From the NCBI GenBank assembly GCA_946811695.1, contig OX328125.1, forward strand, positions 106,153,847 to 106,217,846: a stretch of DNA of 64,000 bases. Reading direction: 5' to 3'. This document shows, piece by piece, positions 1 through 11,571 of this stretch. The notes beneath the pieces are model-generated. The model was not told the origin of the DNA, made no database searches, and saw only the letters and a list, made by a program, of their open reading frames with translations. Position 1 is the stretch's first letter; every line of letters begins with the position of its first letter. Made by a program: the position numbers and the translations under genes. This DNA comes from Gonocerus acuteangulatus (Eukaryota > Arthropoda > Insecta > Hemiptera > Coreidae).

Positions 1-243
1 TATTTGATTATTATTATTATATATACATTTCTAGTCGGAACTTTCGGATTGCACATCGGGTAGATGCCATGATCGGGATTCTTCTTGGATTTACATTCTA
101 ACAATATGGAGGGAGAGAAAAAAATGCATTAAAATCAGCTTTCTTTAAAATGCAATTGTCCACTTTCCGTAGGTTTTAAGATTGCTCCGCCTACGAATAG
201 ATCTGAGATCCGAACCATGAGCCCGCACCTACTCAATCAACTA
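1..243. other. AT-rich flank with a trace of the Helentron-like 3' end
   Basis: No gene is visible. Around 30-50 the sequence CTAGTCGGAACTTTCGGATT resembles the segment that precedes the terminal hairpin in the Helentron-like copies further on, so this is probably a decayed or truncated copy end. The rest is unassigned. Confidence 0.4.
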
Positions 244-295
244 AAAAAAGTCCGACTCGCAGGAACTGCGTCATCTTAGCGCGGTTCCAGTTCAT

Positions 296-481
296 TTTTT
301 TTTCTTTTCTTTTTTTACGGCGCATCTACATCTAGGTCATTAGCGCCAACATCCAGGGTGTAGCGAGGAATTTTACCAGCGAGCCGTGGGATGATGAAAT
401 TCCTGCCGGAGGTTGGGAATCGAACCCAACATCTCCCGCTTATGAATCCAAGGCGCTAGCCATTAGACCACGGGAGACCCC
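296..481 (-). mobile_element. tRNA-derived SINE inside Helentron-like copy 1
   Basis: On the minus strand it begins with a tRNA-like head. Box A reads TGGTCTAATGGCTAGCGCC and box B is GGTTCGATTCC (plus strand about 411-427). A short body and a terminal hairpin GGCGCTAATGACC...GATGCGCCGT precede a T-rich stretch (poly(A) on the minus strand). The imperfect 13-bp TSD GGTTCCAGTTCAT (283-295) / GGTTCCTGTTCAT (482-494) matches the interrupted Helentron sequence. The internal pol III promoter is established for tRNA SINEs. Confidence 0.85.
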
Positions 482-1570
482 GGTTCCTGTTCATATCCCT
501 ATTCTCATTTGAAAAGCATAGAATAGAAACAGATAATATTTTCCTCGGGCTTTGTTCAAAGGGTTTTATGGCTATACCTGGGGTTAGGGTCGGGTCCGCA
601 AGACCCTAGAAACCTCTTCTAGCGATACTTCATTTCATACGTTTCAATGAATTGGAAAATATCAAACATTTTCACATATTCCTGTGTTCTTTTACTATAG
701 TAATAATTCTACAGATAAAATCAATTAAAAAATAAAATAAAAAAACCAACAGCATAAAGGCAATTGAAAATATTCAAAAGACGTCATCGAATCTTTTTCT
801 CTTGGCAAGCTATATTTCTAACAATGAATTGTTTTTCTTATTTTGCCTAATCTGTTTTATTTTAAAATACATCATCCAACTATAAGCAATTAAAAAATAA
901 CAAGGAATAAAAACAGACAAAAAGAACTGTTCGAATAAGCAAAATCAATTACTTTAATGTTTTAAACACTTATTTCTCCGATTGACATCGCCTAATCAAA
1001 ACTTTCATCAGAACCTTTTTTGTAGAGCATTTAGTAAGCTTTCTAATGGTGTTCTTTTGTTTACCAAGATTCTCAACCTTTTTCGAGATATTAAGGAAAA
1101 TATACAAAGTTACCAAAACTTTGTAACTTTTTATGTCTGTTAATAAAATATTTTATTCTAACCCTTCCTTAACTCCAAACGTAACCAAAATTTCAACATA
1201 TTAGTTTTAATGATAGTAGAACATGCAGAAAATGTTTCAACTGAATCCCATGATTCTAAGTACCCAAACCAAGAACGGTATTCAAAAATTATTTTTCCAA
1301 TTTTCTCCAAAAACGGTTAAAACTATCGCCTTGAAAATGGTTTCATTCGTTTTCTTAGCCAACGAAGCCTATAAAACGAGTACTTACAAGCTTATGAACT
1401 CAAAAACGTAAGCGTTACGATTTTTTTGGCGCGAATTCCGCCCCAAACGCCATCTTCCAGTGGGCGGATTTTGCTGGTTAACGAACTTGATCTTTCAAAT
1501 CGGGAGACAGATTTTTGTACCAAATTTCATCAAAATCGGACCATTAGGGAGGCCAGAAATCCGCGAACAG

Positions 1571-1723
<153 letters not shown>

Positions 1724-1860
1724 AATTTTAACCACTGTTATTTTCGGTCTCTAGGGGTTCTGAAACGCGAAATTTTCTTCTCGGCACTTCCGGATTGTTT
1801 CATTGTATCAACCTTATAAGCGGGGTTCCTCCCTATCGGGGAGGGAGGAACCGCGCTAAA

Positions 1861-2863
1861 AGTTGGACTCGCAGGAACTAAAGCATCTTAGCGCGGTTCC
1901 GTTCTTATCCCTAATGTTGGAAAGGTTGAAATAGAAACATTTCTAATTTTGGTTAGACCTTTCATGAAATAATTTATGACTCCAAATTGGTCACGGTTCC
2001 AAGGGTACATACCTCTACCTGACATAGAAAATTGACACTCCATGGCCTTGTGAAGGTTCGCTCTAGAAACACACTACCTACTGTTTCTTATTTTCTCTTA
2101 CTATAATACTAATTTTACAGATAAATGCAGTTTAAAACAAAAAAAATCAACTAAAAGTTATTTAAACCAAGACGAAATTCTGTTCAAAAGAAGAAAATAA
2201 ACACAAAGTTCTAAGCACTTATTTCTCCGATTGCCATAGCTTAGTGGAAAATTGATTAAGAATCTGTTTAATAGAAAATTTAGTAAGCTTTCGAATGGTA
2301 AGCTTCCGCTTCGCAAGATTTCCAACCGATTCGAGATATTAAGGAAAATATTCGAACTTCCCAAAACTTTTCATGTCTATAAATAATATTATTCTAATCC
2401 TTCCTTAAATCCAAACGTAACCAAAATTAAAAGATCTTTGTATATATGAATTTCAAACTTGCAGAAATATTTTAAAAGAATACCATGATTCTAAGTACCC
2501 AAACCATAAGCTTGATTCAACAAATATTTTTCAACTTTTCTCGAATGCTGTTAAAGCTATCGCCTTAAAAATGGTTTAAATTGTCTTCCTAGGCCAAGAA
2601 GCCTGTAAAAGGAGTACTTGCAAGCATATTATGTAAGCGTAACGATTTTTTTCGCGCGAATTTTGCTCCAAAAAGCATGTTCCGTTGGACGGATTTAGCT
2701 GCTTAACGAATATGACCTTTCAAATTAGACGAAAGGGTTTTTTATCAAATTTCATCAAAATCGGACCATTTGTCAGCTATAGAGAGAGCGGACAGACAAA
2801 TATATATGGTCAACCGTATAAGCGGGGTTCCTCTCTATGAGGGGAGGGAGGAACCGCGCTAAA
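1861..2863 (+). mobile_element. Helentron-like element, copy 2, joined head-to-tail to copy 1
   Basis: The CTAAAA end of copy 1 runs directly into GTTGGACTCGCAGG, the 5' end of this copy, with no spacer. It ends at a hairpin near 2824-2855 followed by CGCGCTAAAA. It lacks the long (TA)n tract and the block after it; only ATATATAT remains near 2800, showing an internal deletion. No protein is encoded. Confidence 0.7.
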
Positions 2864-3640
2864 ACGTCAGGCATGGTGGGTGACCGTATAGGAAAAACGA
2901 GAACACCCAGATCGTTTTTCACTAACAGCCTAGAGCTTCATATGACATAATATGAGAAAACTTATGAGACAATTTCAAAATTAATAAAAATAAACACTTA
3001 AGAGTTACTGCTGACGTTAATTGTCATATAATTAGAATTCCACCGATAAATATTTGTAAATTGTCCTAGGATATAGAGAGAACTATCGAAACAATACAAG
3101 CCTACCCTCGCAGCGGTTGTGTAAAGGCCAAACGCCGACTTTGGCCCACATCCCAAGCATATGTAGGTCACCCATCGTCCTGCCTCTACAGTCACTCGCT
3201 ATTATACAATACAGCTTTCTCCTCCTCTATCATCAAGCAAGCTAGCACCTCTTTCTGCATCGTATACATATCAGGAATCAAGAACCAAATAATTTGTTTG
3301 AGTGTGTGTATATATTAATTCTTATGAAAGGTGGCCCAATACATGTACAAGGTGGTCCATAAAGTTGTCCTGTTCAACTAATTTATTTGCATATTTTGCC
3401 CGGCATGTTTCGTGCTTGTGTCGCGCCTCTTCAGGGGCTTTCCTTGTTAGGAAGTCCTCTCGTCAGGTATTTTTAAGGTTTGTGAGAGAATGTTAAATGA
3501 GAGGCTTTTATGGTTCGTTGATAACAATAAGGGGTCTTTTATACTTCTTTAACGCAAATATAAATTTATTTCAATATCATTATTAACATGTGATTCTATT
3601 GTCACCTGGTGATTGCATGTTCTAATTTATTTATTTTTTT
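2864..3640. other. no recognisable gene
   Basis: AT-rich single-copy-looking sequence with no supported coding region. Near 3395-3440 the minus strand has CTGAAGAGGCG and later CGAAAC, resembling the ends of some PLEs, but the stem between them is not convincing, so it is left unassigned. Confidence 0.4.
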
Positions 3641-3649
3641 TTTGTTTAT

Positions 3650-3824
3650 ATTTTTTTTAACGGCGCATCGACAAATCTGGGCCATTAGCGCCGACATCCA
3701 GGGTGCAGCCAGGAATTTTCCCAACGAGCCCTGAGACGAGAAAATTCCTGCCACCGGTGGGGATCGAACCCACCATCTCCCGCTTATGAATCCAGCGCGC
3801 TAGCCACTAGACCACGGGAGGCCC
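3650..3824 (-). mobile_element. tRNA-derived SINE
   Basis: Same family as 296-481. The minus strand begins GGCCTCCCGTGGTCTAG, with box B GGTTCGATCCC, a body, then GGCGCTAATGGCC...GATGCGCCGT and an A-rich tail (plus-strand T run at about 3650). A clean TSD was not found. Confidence 0.8.
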
Positions 3825-4171
3825 CCTCTAGTATTATTGTCTTGAAGAATGTCACTATAATATATATATCGACATATTCAAGTGTTTCTAGAAGAGAAGA
3901 AAAATCTTTATTAAAAATAAAGTATGCTGCCCAAATGTTTTGGGGTGCTATAAACACAGCGTACTTATCAATCTTTCGAAAATTCATTTTTGTTGGTTAA
4001 AAAGGGTTTCGTATTAATTTGGAAAATAAATTTTGATGATTAGTTAAAAAAAAAATTAATATTAAACGAATTTTGATAATATTTTGAATACAAAGAATTA
4101 TAATGATAAGTTTGACCAGATTTGTTCAAATGATTTTCGAAAGATTGATAAGCAGCTGGTTAGCTCCCATA
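3825..4171. other. no recognisable gene
   Basis: AT-rich sequence with no supported coding or repeat assignment. Confidence 0.4.
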
Positions 4172-4462
4172 TATATGATTATGGAGTATCCCCAGAGAAT
4201 CTACTAAAATAGATTCCGCGAGGATAGGTAGTTCCTTGGGATCCACGCCTAGATCTAGCAGGAAGTCTTGCGTCTCTTTCGGGATTGTTCCTCTAGCTCC
4301 AAACCAAAGGCCTTGAACAATATATTTCCTTCGCCCGAATTTCTCTTGGAATTTTTCTTCGTAAAATTCAAGACATTTGGTGTAAATTCCTCGTTTTTCT
4401 GCGTTGATTCCTTCCGCTTGCTGTAGATCGTTCGTCTCGTATCTCGATAACGGTGCTATTGG
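4172..4462 (-). pseudogene. non-LTR retrotransposon pol C-terminal remnant
   Basis: An uninterrupted minus-strand frame reads IAPLSRYETNDLQQ, then KCLEFYEEKFQEKFGRRKY, then QGLWFGARGTIPKET and ILAESILVDSLGILHNH. This resembles the region after reverse transcriptase in arthropod LINEs that end with a conserved GARGTIP-type motif. No start codon, RT motif or poly(A) tail is attached, so it is a fragment. The clade (possibly R4/Dong-like) is a guess. Confidence 0.55.
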
Positions 4463-4504
4463 AAGCGTATTGTATATTTAGCCTCAGAATTAATATAAAC
4501 ACAT

Positions 4505-4650
4505 CTGCATATATAAAATTCAGATGTCTGTTTGTTCCTTATACAAATCTACACCGTTTGACCGATTTTGACTAAGCTTGGTATACAGAATGAGGTCTTG
4601 ATCCGGGGAGTTTCAAAGGCTAGGTCAAAATCGTCTAGGACTTACAGTTC
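4505..4650 (-). repeat. single unit of the 126-bp dispersed repeat
   Basis: The minus strand carries CCTAGCCTTTGAAACTCCC, CAAGCTTAGTCAAAATCGG and TTTGTATAAGGAACAAAC in order. These are the landmarks of the unit repeated in tandem at 19195-19625 and 24490-25835. Confidence 0.6.
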
Positions 4651-4820
4651 GGATGTCACGGGTTCGAAACTGTGAACCCGAACAGATAAAGAAGAGTGAA
4701 TCGTCAGAAAAGTCAATTTTAAAAAATGATATATTTACCAAAACGGACCATCATTCTATTTTCTGTGATATATTGTCAGGTGATTGACGAGTAAATTCTA
4801 AAGCTAAATATGCTATCCCC

Positions 4821-5092
4821 CATGGGCGTATATAAGGGGGGAGGCTGAGGGGGCTGGAGCCCCTCCCGAAATTTTGATTTGATGGTAAAAACTTCTCGTA
4901 AAACCCTTAAAAATACATTAAATAAGATCACTTAGTTCATAAAAAATATTTTATTTTACTTGTAATAGCGTTTTAGTTGCCTAAAACTATTCCAAGTTCT
5001 AAATTGTTGGTATTCCATACCCCGGAAATGGTCTCAGCCCCCCCTGAAATTTTCCCAGCCCCTCCCGAAATTATTTTCTATATACGCCCATG
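4821..5092. mobile_element. hAT-type MITE, copy 1
   Basis: Terminal inverted repeats CATGGGCGTATATA / TATATACGCCCATG enclose a 272-bp non-coding body, including G- and C-rich subterminal runs. A perfect 8-bp TSD, CTATCCCC, lies at 4813-4820 and 5093-5100. An 8-bp TSD and a terminal CA are characteristic of hAT elements. Other copies are at 6068-6334 and 12982-13236. Confidence 0.85.
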
Positions 5093-5637
5093 CTATCCCC
5101 TCCACTGTTGCTTTCTCATGTCTGGTTGCCGATAACTGCAAGGTTCCCATTTCACCACTAGAGCACGGGAGACCCATGTTCTTATTATTACTGTTAATGT
5201 CTTATAACCTTAAGTAAAAACTTATTTATTTTGAAACAATATAAACAAAGCAAGAATAACAAAAAGCACATATTTTTAACATGAGGAACACACTCTAGTT
5301 TGTTTTTTCTTTTCAAGCTAGGCCACAAATACTCAACTCTATATTGCAATTGAGAACATATCGCACAAGTTTTTTTTAAAGTGACACAACTCAAAATTCG
5401 GCGTTTTTCAGTTATGACTACGAAAGCCATGGTAAATATCTCTTTATCAACCATCAAAACTGTGTCTACTTAGCTTCAGAGCTTGTATACCAGAGGGAAC
5501 TTGTGTCACTCTTCCTGTATTAATGCTTTGCCCCCTACATAGGCATGAGTGACTCATTTTCCGTAGGGTTCTATTTTGAGTTGTGTCACATAAGAAATAC
5601 CTGTGCGATATTATAATTGAGAACATATCCTGGATAC
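5093..5637. other. no gene; tRNA-like SINE head fragment near 5148-5176
   Basis: At 5148-5176 the minus strand reads GGGTCTCCCGTGCTCTAGTG, matching the first part of the tRNA-SINE head, without the rest. GTGACACAACTCAAAAT near 5381 recurs inverted near 5572, and ATTGAGAACATATC is present twice (5350 and 5616). No protein-coding region is supported. Confidence 0.45.
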
Positions 5638-5671
5638 TCGGCGCTAATAGCCAAACAGTTGATGCGCCGTT

Positions 5672-5703
<32 letters not shown>
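5638..5703 (+). mobile_element. hairpin-only retroposon 1
   Basis: The insertion consists only of TCGGCGCTAATAGCC...GATGCGCCGTTC and about 32 A. It is flanked by the perfect 13-bp direct repeat ATATCCTGGATAC (5625-5637 and 5704-5716). No tRNA or 5S head is present. It begins one base before the hairpin stem, so it is a complete TSD-flanked retroposition event of the SINE 3' end alone. Confidence 0.88.
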
Positions 5704-5707
<4 letters not shown>

Positions 5708-5711
5708 CCTG

Positions 5712-5953
5712 GATACAAAAGCAAACTAACGAATATGAAAAAATGCATCTTTCATTGTCAATCTTTACTAATTTCTGCTGGACTTATGTACGGCAAATTC
5801 TCTAATCTGATTTCACTCTATTAAAGGGAAAGTATTCCACTACCAAAAGGTCAAATCTGCAGAATATTTGACTGTCCAAAAAAAAGTTATGAATGAATAC
5901 GTTTCCACTCTGAAAAGTGGTGATTTTCATATTCGTTAGTTTGCTTTTGTATC
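5712..5953. mobile_element. short element with 30-bp perfect terminal inverted repeats
   Basis: Positions 5712-5741 and 5924-5953 are exact reverse complements (each starting GATACAAAAGC in its own orientation). The 242-bp unit has no coding capacity. The superfamily is not identifiable and no clear TSD is seen. Confidence 0.65.
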
Positions 5954-6067
5954 GACGATATGTTTTTATTGAACAATGAATTTTCGTTAACGAAGTAATG
6001 AAGACCAGAAATAAGCTGTTATCAGAATATCAGAGTGGCTTCAGACTAAATCACTCGGCTGTAGATC

Positions 6068-6334
6068 CATGGGCGTAAATAGGAAATAACTTCGGGAGGG
6101 GCTGGGAAAATTTCGGGGGGGGGGCTGAGATCATTTCCGGGGTATGGAATATGAAACATTTAGAGCTTGCTAGTTTTAGGCAACTAAAACGCTATAACAT
6201 CTAAAATAAACTATTTTTTATTAACTATGTGATCTTATTTAATTTATTTTTAAGGTTTTTATGACACATTTTACCATATATGAAAATTTCGGGAGGGGCT
6301 GCAGCACCCTCAGCCCCCCTTATATACGCCCATG
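6068..6334. mobile_element. hAT-type MITE, copy 2, inserted in the LINE RT
   Basis: Ends CATGGGCGTAAATA / TATATACGCCCATG. A perfect 8-bp TSD, TGTAGATC, lies at 6060-6067 and 6335-6342. Deleting the MITE and one TSD joins LNHSAVD to HIITLEKEV in one RT frame, which fixes the boundaries independently. It is in inverted orientation relative to copy 1. Confidence 0.92.
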
Positions 6335-6385
6335 TGTAGATCATATTATTACTTTAGAAAAAGAAGTATTGGACTCTTTTATTTC

Positions 6386-6386
<1 letters not shown>

Positions 6387-6417
<31 letters not shown>

Positions 6418-6557
6418 TTTTATTTTAGAATATCACAATCTACAATTCAATTGTATTATGTAATTTGATACATGTTACTTGCTCACGCCTCAGGTGTCTC
6501 CAGTTGTCAACCGAATGCCTTCCTTGTTAGGAAGGATTCTAGGATGACCTGGAGGGA
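6387..6557 (-). mobile_element. SINE-like retroposon inserted in the LINE RT
   Basis: A 171-bp insertion with a T run at its left side (poly(A) on the minus strand), flanked by the 11-bp TSD CTTTTATTTCT (6376-6386 and 6558-6568). Removing it restores the RT reading from DSFIS to KESVLAVSFDIEKAYD. The body includes TCCTTCCTAACAAGGAAGG. It lacks the GGCGC hairpin, so it is a different family from the tRNA/5S SINEs. Confidence 0.8.
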
Positions 6558-8503
6558 CTTTTATTTCTAAGGAATCTGTTTTAGCCGTCTCTTTTGATAT
6601 CGAAAAGGCTTATGATACAGTTTGGCACCGAGCTATCCTATCAAAACTAGGCGAATGGAATATTCGAGGAAATGTCTTCAATTTTGGATTAAATTTCGTT
6701 TCGAATAGATCATTCTGAGCTAAAATGGGTACAGCTCTTTCTAATGTTTTCACTCAGGAAAACGGAGTGCCCCAAGGCAGTGTAATAAGCACGACGCTAT
6801 TCAAAATAGCTATGGACACCGTCCGTGAGTATACTGCTGACCCAGTCAAATATTGCCTGTATGTGGATGATTTGCTTATCTATATTCGAACTAAAGATCT
6901 AGAACATGCCGCAGAGTCCATCCAAAGGACGATAAGTAGGCTACAGAATTGGAGCACTACTTAGCGCGTACAGTTTTCTACAGAAAAACCCAAAGCATAA
7001 TTTTTATTAAAAAAAAAGCGACGTACACCGCAAATTATATTAAACATAAATAATGCTCCCATATATTTTGCAAACTCCATAAAATTTTTAGGACTTCTCT
7101 TTGACTCTAAGCTAACCTGGGTTCCCCACTTAAAGAATCTCGTTGATAGATGTAAAAAATCATTACGTCTCTTAATGATTTTATGAAATGCAAAGTGGGG
7201 AGCAGACAGAAGTGTACAGACAGAATGCTGACATTCTATCGAGCATATACCAGGTCTCTTCTGGACTATGGGAGTGTAGCGTACACATCTGCCAAGCCCA
7301 GTACTCTTAAAATTCTAGACTCAATACAGGTTTACGCATTGCAGCAGGAGCCTTTAGATCCAGCCCCTCTAATAGCCTACATGTAGAATGTGGAGAACTA
7401 CCATTGGAATACAAACGTATGCAGAATTGTTTGAAATATTGCCTTAAAACTAAATATTTAAATAGTAAGTGCGTCCCAAAATCGTGACGTTCACATCATG
7501 GACTCTAAACAATTTGATACTGGACCTAGGACTGACTAAATACAAAAAATCAAACTCGACATCTACACATTCATACAAACACATATTGAAGGCATACCTT
7601 GACAAAAACAATGACACAGTTTTCATTTACACGGACGGATCCAAAACAGCCGAGGGAACTGGCACAGAAGCTGTAATAGATATAAATACCTTACAGCTTC
7701 AACTATCAAAAAGTACAAGTATTTATTCTGCTGAGCTGCACGCCATTCACCTTGCTCTGGAAAATACACACGGCATACAACAACGCAAAATAACGATATT
7801 TACGGACTCACTCAGGCAAGACATGGACTACAAAACATGTACAACGACAATCCCATCATTATGAACATACTAGAACAAGTAAACAAATGAAGAAATAACA
7901 ATATATTGGTTCCCAGGACATGATGACATAAGACAAAGCACTCAAGCTGACGTACTGGCTCGGACGACGGCAAGACAAAACCGACAGGACATACACGAAG
8001 TTACATGGCAGGATATGCAAACTGAATCCAGATTTGATACAGAAAAGTGGGAGCAATCTTGGCACATGACGACGGTTAACAAACTTCGAGAAATAAAAAA
8101 AAAAACAGTAAGTGAATGGCCTTCGAGTAAAAGGAATAATACAAGAGACGAAGTGATATTACGCCGCTTAAGAATTGGCCATTCCCGACTGACACACTCT
8201 TATCTCATGACAAGACAGGACAGACCGACATGTACACAGTGTAACACACCGCTGACTATAAAGCAGATACTTACTGAATGTTTACAGCGACAAAGCTATG
8301 ACTTACCTTACAATATGACTCAATTACTCGGCGATGGAAGCAAATATATAGATAACATACTGTACTATCTCAACAAGTCCTTACTGAACAGATTGTAACA
8401 TAAACATAAGAAGAAAATATTGAAGGAGTTAAGAAAACCCTAATAACAATAGTTCACATCTATATAGCTCTTAGTGTAGCTCCTAATTTACATGACAACA
8501 TTT

Positions 8504-8757
8504 CAATAATGGGTGTTTCTTATTGGACATTTAATGTACATTCTAAAATTGTGGTCGTCATTTACGATACATAGACCAGAAATACGGAAAACACTGTTTT
8601 TCATAAGAAAACCCAATAGTTTTAAAAAGAGACAAAAGTTTGAATAGCTCTGCTACATGTTGAGATAGGACGCTCATTTCTGCGTCCCTGAACTACAAAT
8701 GAAATGCAGAATAAACCCTTAAAATTATGACATCTCAATGTGGGACACCCTGTATAT
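8504..8757 (+). mobile_element. short non-autonomous element ending GGGACACCCTGTATA, copy 1
   Basis: A block of about 250 bp from AATAATGGGTGTTTCTTATTG to TGTGGGACACCCTGTATA. The same block occurs in reverse orientation at 35793-36033. Its two ends share GGGTGT and ATTG as an imperfect inverted repeat. Ends like CAGGGTGTCCC are common in mariner-like MITEs of arthropods, which is suggestive only. Confidence 0.55.
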
Positions 8758-9510
8758 GCATATATATGTTTATCGGTGTATATATATGAGAGTATATATT
8801 TATAAAAAAATATGAAAATAATCCACAGAGAATTTGTTATGTACACCATTAATTACTAAAAAAAATATTAAAACTACACATTCATACTGTACTACCATCT
8901 CACTGACTTACGCACGTCACAATACAAATGAATCACAAAACTAAATCTTATCACAAAATTTCACAATACAAAAATAACAAGTTAAAATCTGTTAATTTGT
9001 TACTTCATATAATTTGTTAGTATATTTGACTATTTGTATGATTAAATAAATAAGTGGAATTGTATATTCGTTTTATTTGACTATTTGTACAATTAAATAA
9101 ATAAATTGAATTATATTCTCGTATATTTGGATGTAAAATTAACTATATAAATATGATGTGTATGAATATTTGTAAACTTGGATGTACGTATGTAATATTG
9201 GAATTGTATGCATATATGTAGGAAACGGATGTTATTGTATTTACATATTTTTTTCTTAAATGGTAATTTATTTTCGATGGAATTCCGCACGTTTAAGTGA
9301 TTTTGAAGCATTTAAACAGGTTTTTATTTTACATATTTTTCAAAACTCCATATTTTTACATATTCTGTCATAAATACATATTTTGCTACAAATTTTGATA
9401 TTCCTTTTATTTTGTAATTGAAAAAACAAAGGGGAAACGGACAAAGAATTATTTTCCCGTTGAGTGTAGATCACTATGTCTTTTCTAATTGCAAGAAGCA
9501 GCCATGCTTC
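8758..9510. other. no recognisable gene
   Basis: Very AT-rich. The phrase GACTATTTGTAYRATTAAATAAATAA occurs twice (near 9029 and 9080), a small direct duplication. Nothing else could be assigned. Confidence 0.4.
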
Positions 9511-9552
9511 CCCGGCGCTAATGGTCTTGGAGCAGATGCGTTCTAAAAAAAT
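9511..9552 (+). mobile_element. decayed retroposon 3' hairpin
   Basis: CCGGCGCTAATGGTCTTGG followed by GCAGATGCGTTCT and seven A matches the SINE/LINE 3' hairpin, but the right stem has lost its last pairs (GCGTT for GCGCC). No TSD was recognised. Confidence 0.55.
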
Positions 9553-11036
9553 ATATAACAAATTATTGTTTAACAATTGTATTATTCCTTTAATCTACTC
9601 TATAAAACAAGCGCAGAAGCGAAAGAATCAAAACGATATCGTTTTCTAAACTCGAAATATAGAATAATGAATTATCAACCTACTTCATTTTATTTTTTTG
9701 CTCCTAAGGCCCATTGAACAAAACGCTTGGACACATGTCGACTATTTTTCGATGCAAATTCACCAGACTAAAAAAAATTTAAAAATGGGCCTGATCATCA
9801 GTGGTGAACCCACCACTGTATACTCATCTTATGAGATCAGACCGGCGTCATTTCACGTTTGATAATTTAAAAATGCATATTGTTGCAGACAATTTTCCAA
9901 TGTTCATCTGTAAAAAAAACTTCTTTTTCCCCTTTTAAAATGAGTTACTAATTTTTATTTATGCTTTATTTTTCAATATGTTATAGAGTTTTAATCATTT
10001 TTCCTTTCCATTTATAACAAAGTTCGTACTAATTATTTATGCTTTTCTTTTCAATATTTTATAGTGTTTTAGGTATTTTTTACTACATATTTTCAATTTT
10101 TTATTACATATTTCACTATATATAGTTAAATATATATGTACATATTTTGAATTTTATTTTACATGAACATCCAGTCCCTATATATATGATTTTTCTGAGC
10201 ACATACAAAAAAAGACCTTTCGTATTAGGCAAAGTATCTTTGTAACATATTTCATCGAAGAAATTTGTTGGACATTCTGTCTGAAGTTTTCTAAATCCAG
10301 TCTCTCTTTGTTATAATTATTTATCTACGTTTTGTTTTCTCTAAGAAATAAAATCCTTTATAATGTCACCTGTTGAGAAAAACATTCCTTGCAAGAAATT
10401 ATTCATTACAACAGGAAACGTAACAAATATTTAAATTTTTAATCATAAACCAATTAATTAAATATTTTAATGAGTAAAAATGATATAAGTATTAATGCAA
10501 ATGAATTCCGTCTTATTATTACTTCATGAAATTAATGTTCTGAGAGAAGACAGAGATTTGCAGAACGAGAAGAAGGAAGGTCATGCGGGCTTAGCATCTC
10601 CTAGCCCCTTTTTATGACAACACCACCTGCCTTCTTCTGCCTTATAAGGTGTAGGACATCACATCATCCTGTCACGCCAAGGTGCTGTAAGGAAACTTAT
10701 ACAAAAACAAACTTCTGCTGTCTCCTTGTATTTTATAACAATCCAGCGGAATAAATAATATCATTGAATTATTCAATATAATTAAAAAAATATTCACGTT
10801 TGTTTTTTGTAAAGTTTTTTTTTTACAAAAAACACAGTATGATGGTGATTTGAAGGTTATGTGGAACAGCAGGCTCCGGGTATAGAACATTACCAGAAGA
10901 ATGTGCCAGCAAAATACTTCTCTTGCATTCATTGTTTTAAATGATATCCTACGTAGGCGTAAGCATTAATAAATTTCAGTTGTACGAAAATATAATTTTT
11001 CCCAAAATTATAATAAAACATTAGAAAAATAATATG

Positions 11037-11067
<31 letters not shown>
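9553..11067. other. no recognisable gene
   Basis: AT-rich sequence with no supported coding region, ending in a (TA)n run at about 11040-11068. Short open frames here have no recognisable domain. Confidence 0.4.
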
Positions 11068-11071
<4 letters not shown>

Positions 11072-11152
11072 TACGGCGCTTCAACATCTAGGCCATTAGC
11101 GCCGACATCCAGGGTACAGCGAGGAATTTTCCCAACGAGCCGTGGGATGAGA
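11068..11152 (-). mobile_element. 5'-truncated tRNA-SINE
   Basis: The minus strand keeps the SINE body from TTCTCATCCCACGGCTCG to the hairpin GGCGCTAATGGCC...GAAGCGCCGT, then A and (TA)n. The tRNA head is missing. It lies directly on the (TA)n run. Confidence 0.75.
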
Positions 11153-11389
11153 AAAGTAAAATAATATTATTTTTAAAAATATGTAGAATATAAATTTTAT
11201 ATATCGGTGTATATATAAAATTGGTGTTCTTAAATTCTAAATTCAACGGTTAGTTTGTATTATATCATGTTACTCTTTTTGTGCAATGCTCACAATTTGT
11301 TAGAATATTTCTTACGTCTGCGCACACTCAATAAAAAATTATTAAAGAGAAATAATTTCATTTCATCACTTGTATGTATATATATATTT

Positions 11390-11571
11390 ATATACCTTTT
11401 TTTTTTAACGGCACATCTACATCTAGGTCATTAGCGCCGACATCCAGGGTGTAGCGAGGAATTTCACCAGCGAGCCGTGGGATGATAAAATTCCTGCCGG
11501 AGGTTGGGAATCGAACCCACCATCTCCCGCTTATGAATCCAAGGCGCTAGCCATTAGACCACGGGAGACCC
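11390..11571 (-). mobile_element. tRNA-derived SINE beside Helentron-like copy 3
   Basis: Nearly identical to 296-481, with the same box A (TGGTCTAATGGCTAGCG), box B (GGTTCGATTCC) and 3' hairpin. Its right flank, GGTTCCTATTCATATCCC, is the same Helentron site as in copy 1, but the left flank is unrelated. The SINE was therefore copied together with the Helentron sequence and lost its left side by truncation or recombination. Confidence 0.82.

Larger units (their letters stand above)
5983..8398 (+). pseudogene. 5'-truncated, decayed I-clade LINE pol (RT, RNase H, C-terminal zinc-knuckle region)
   Basis: Fragments in changing frames read through a whole pol C-terminal half. RT region: LLSEYQSGFRLNHSA, interrupted by the MITE at 6068-6334, then DIEKAYDTVWHRA (motif A), NGVPQGSVISTTLF (motif B) and CLYVDDLLIY (YVDD, near 6860). 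An RNase H domain has YTDGSK (about 7627), SAELHAIHLALE and IFTDS, the expected acidic residues. The tail reads LRRLRIGHSRLTHSYLM then CTQCNTPLTIKQILTEC and stops at 8398. This order is that of I-superfamily LINEs. Several frameshifts and stops (for example at 6964 and 7386), plus two nested insertions, make it inactive. Confidence 0.9.

Noticed and set aside
296..481. Functional tRNA gene
   Set aside because: Box A and B are good, but no complete acceptor stem is seen, the copy is repeated several times, and it is attached to a SINE body.
1821..1860. Rho-independent-type terminator at the GGTTCCTCCCT hairpin
   Set aside because: The hairpin recurs at the end of a repeated element and is followed by CTAA, not a T run; no bacterial gene is nearby.
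3390..3440. Hammerhead motif on the minus strand
   Set aside because: CTGAAGA and CGAAAC are present but the bases between do not form a stem II and no GTC follows at the right place.
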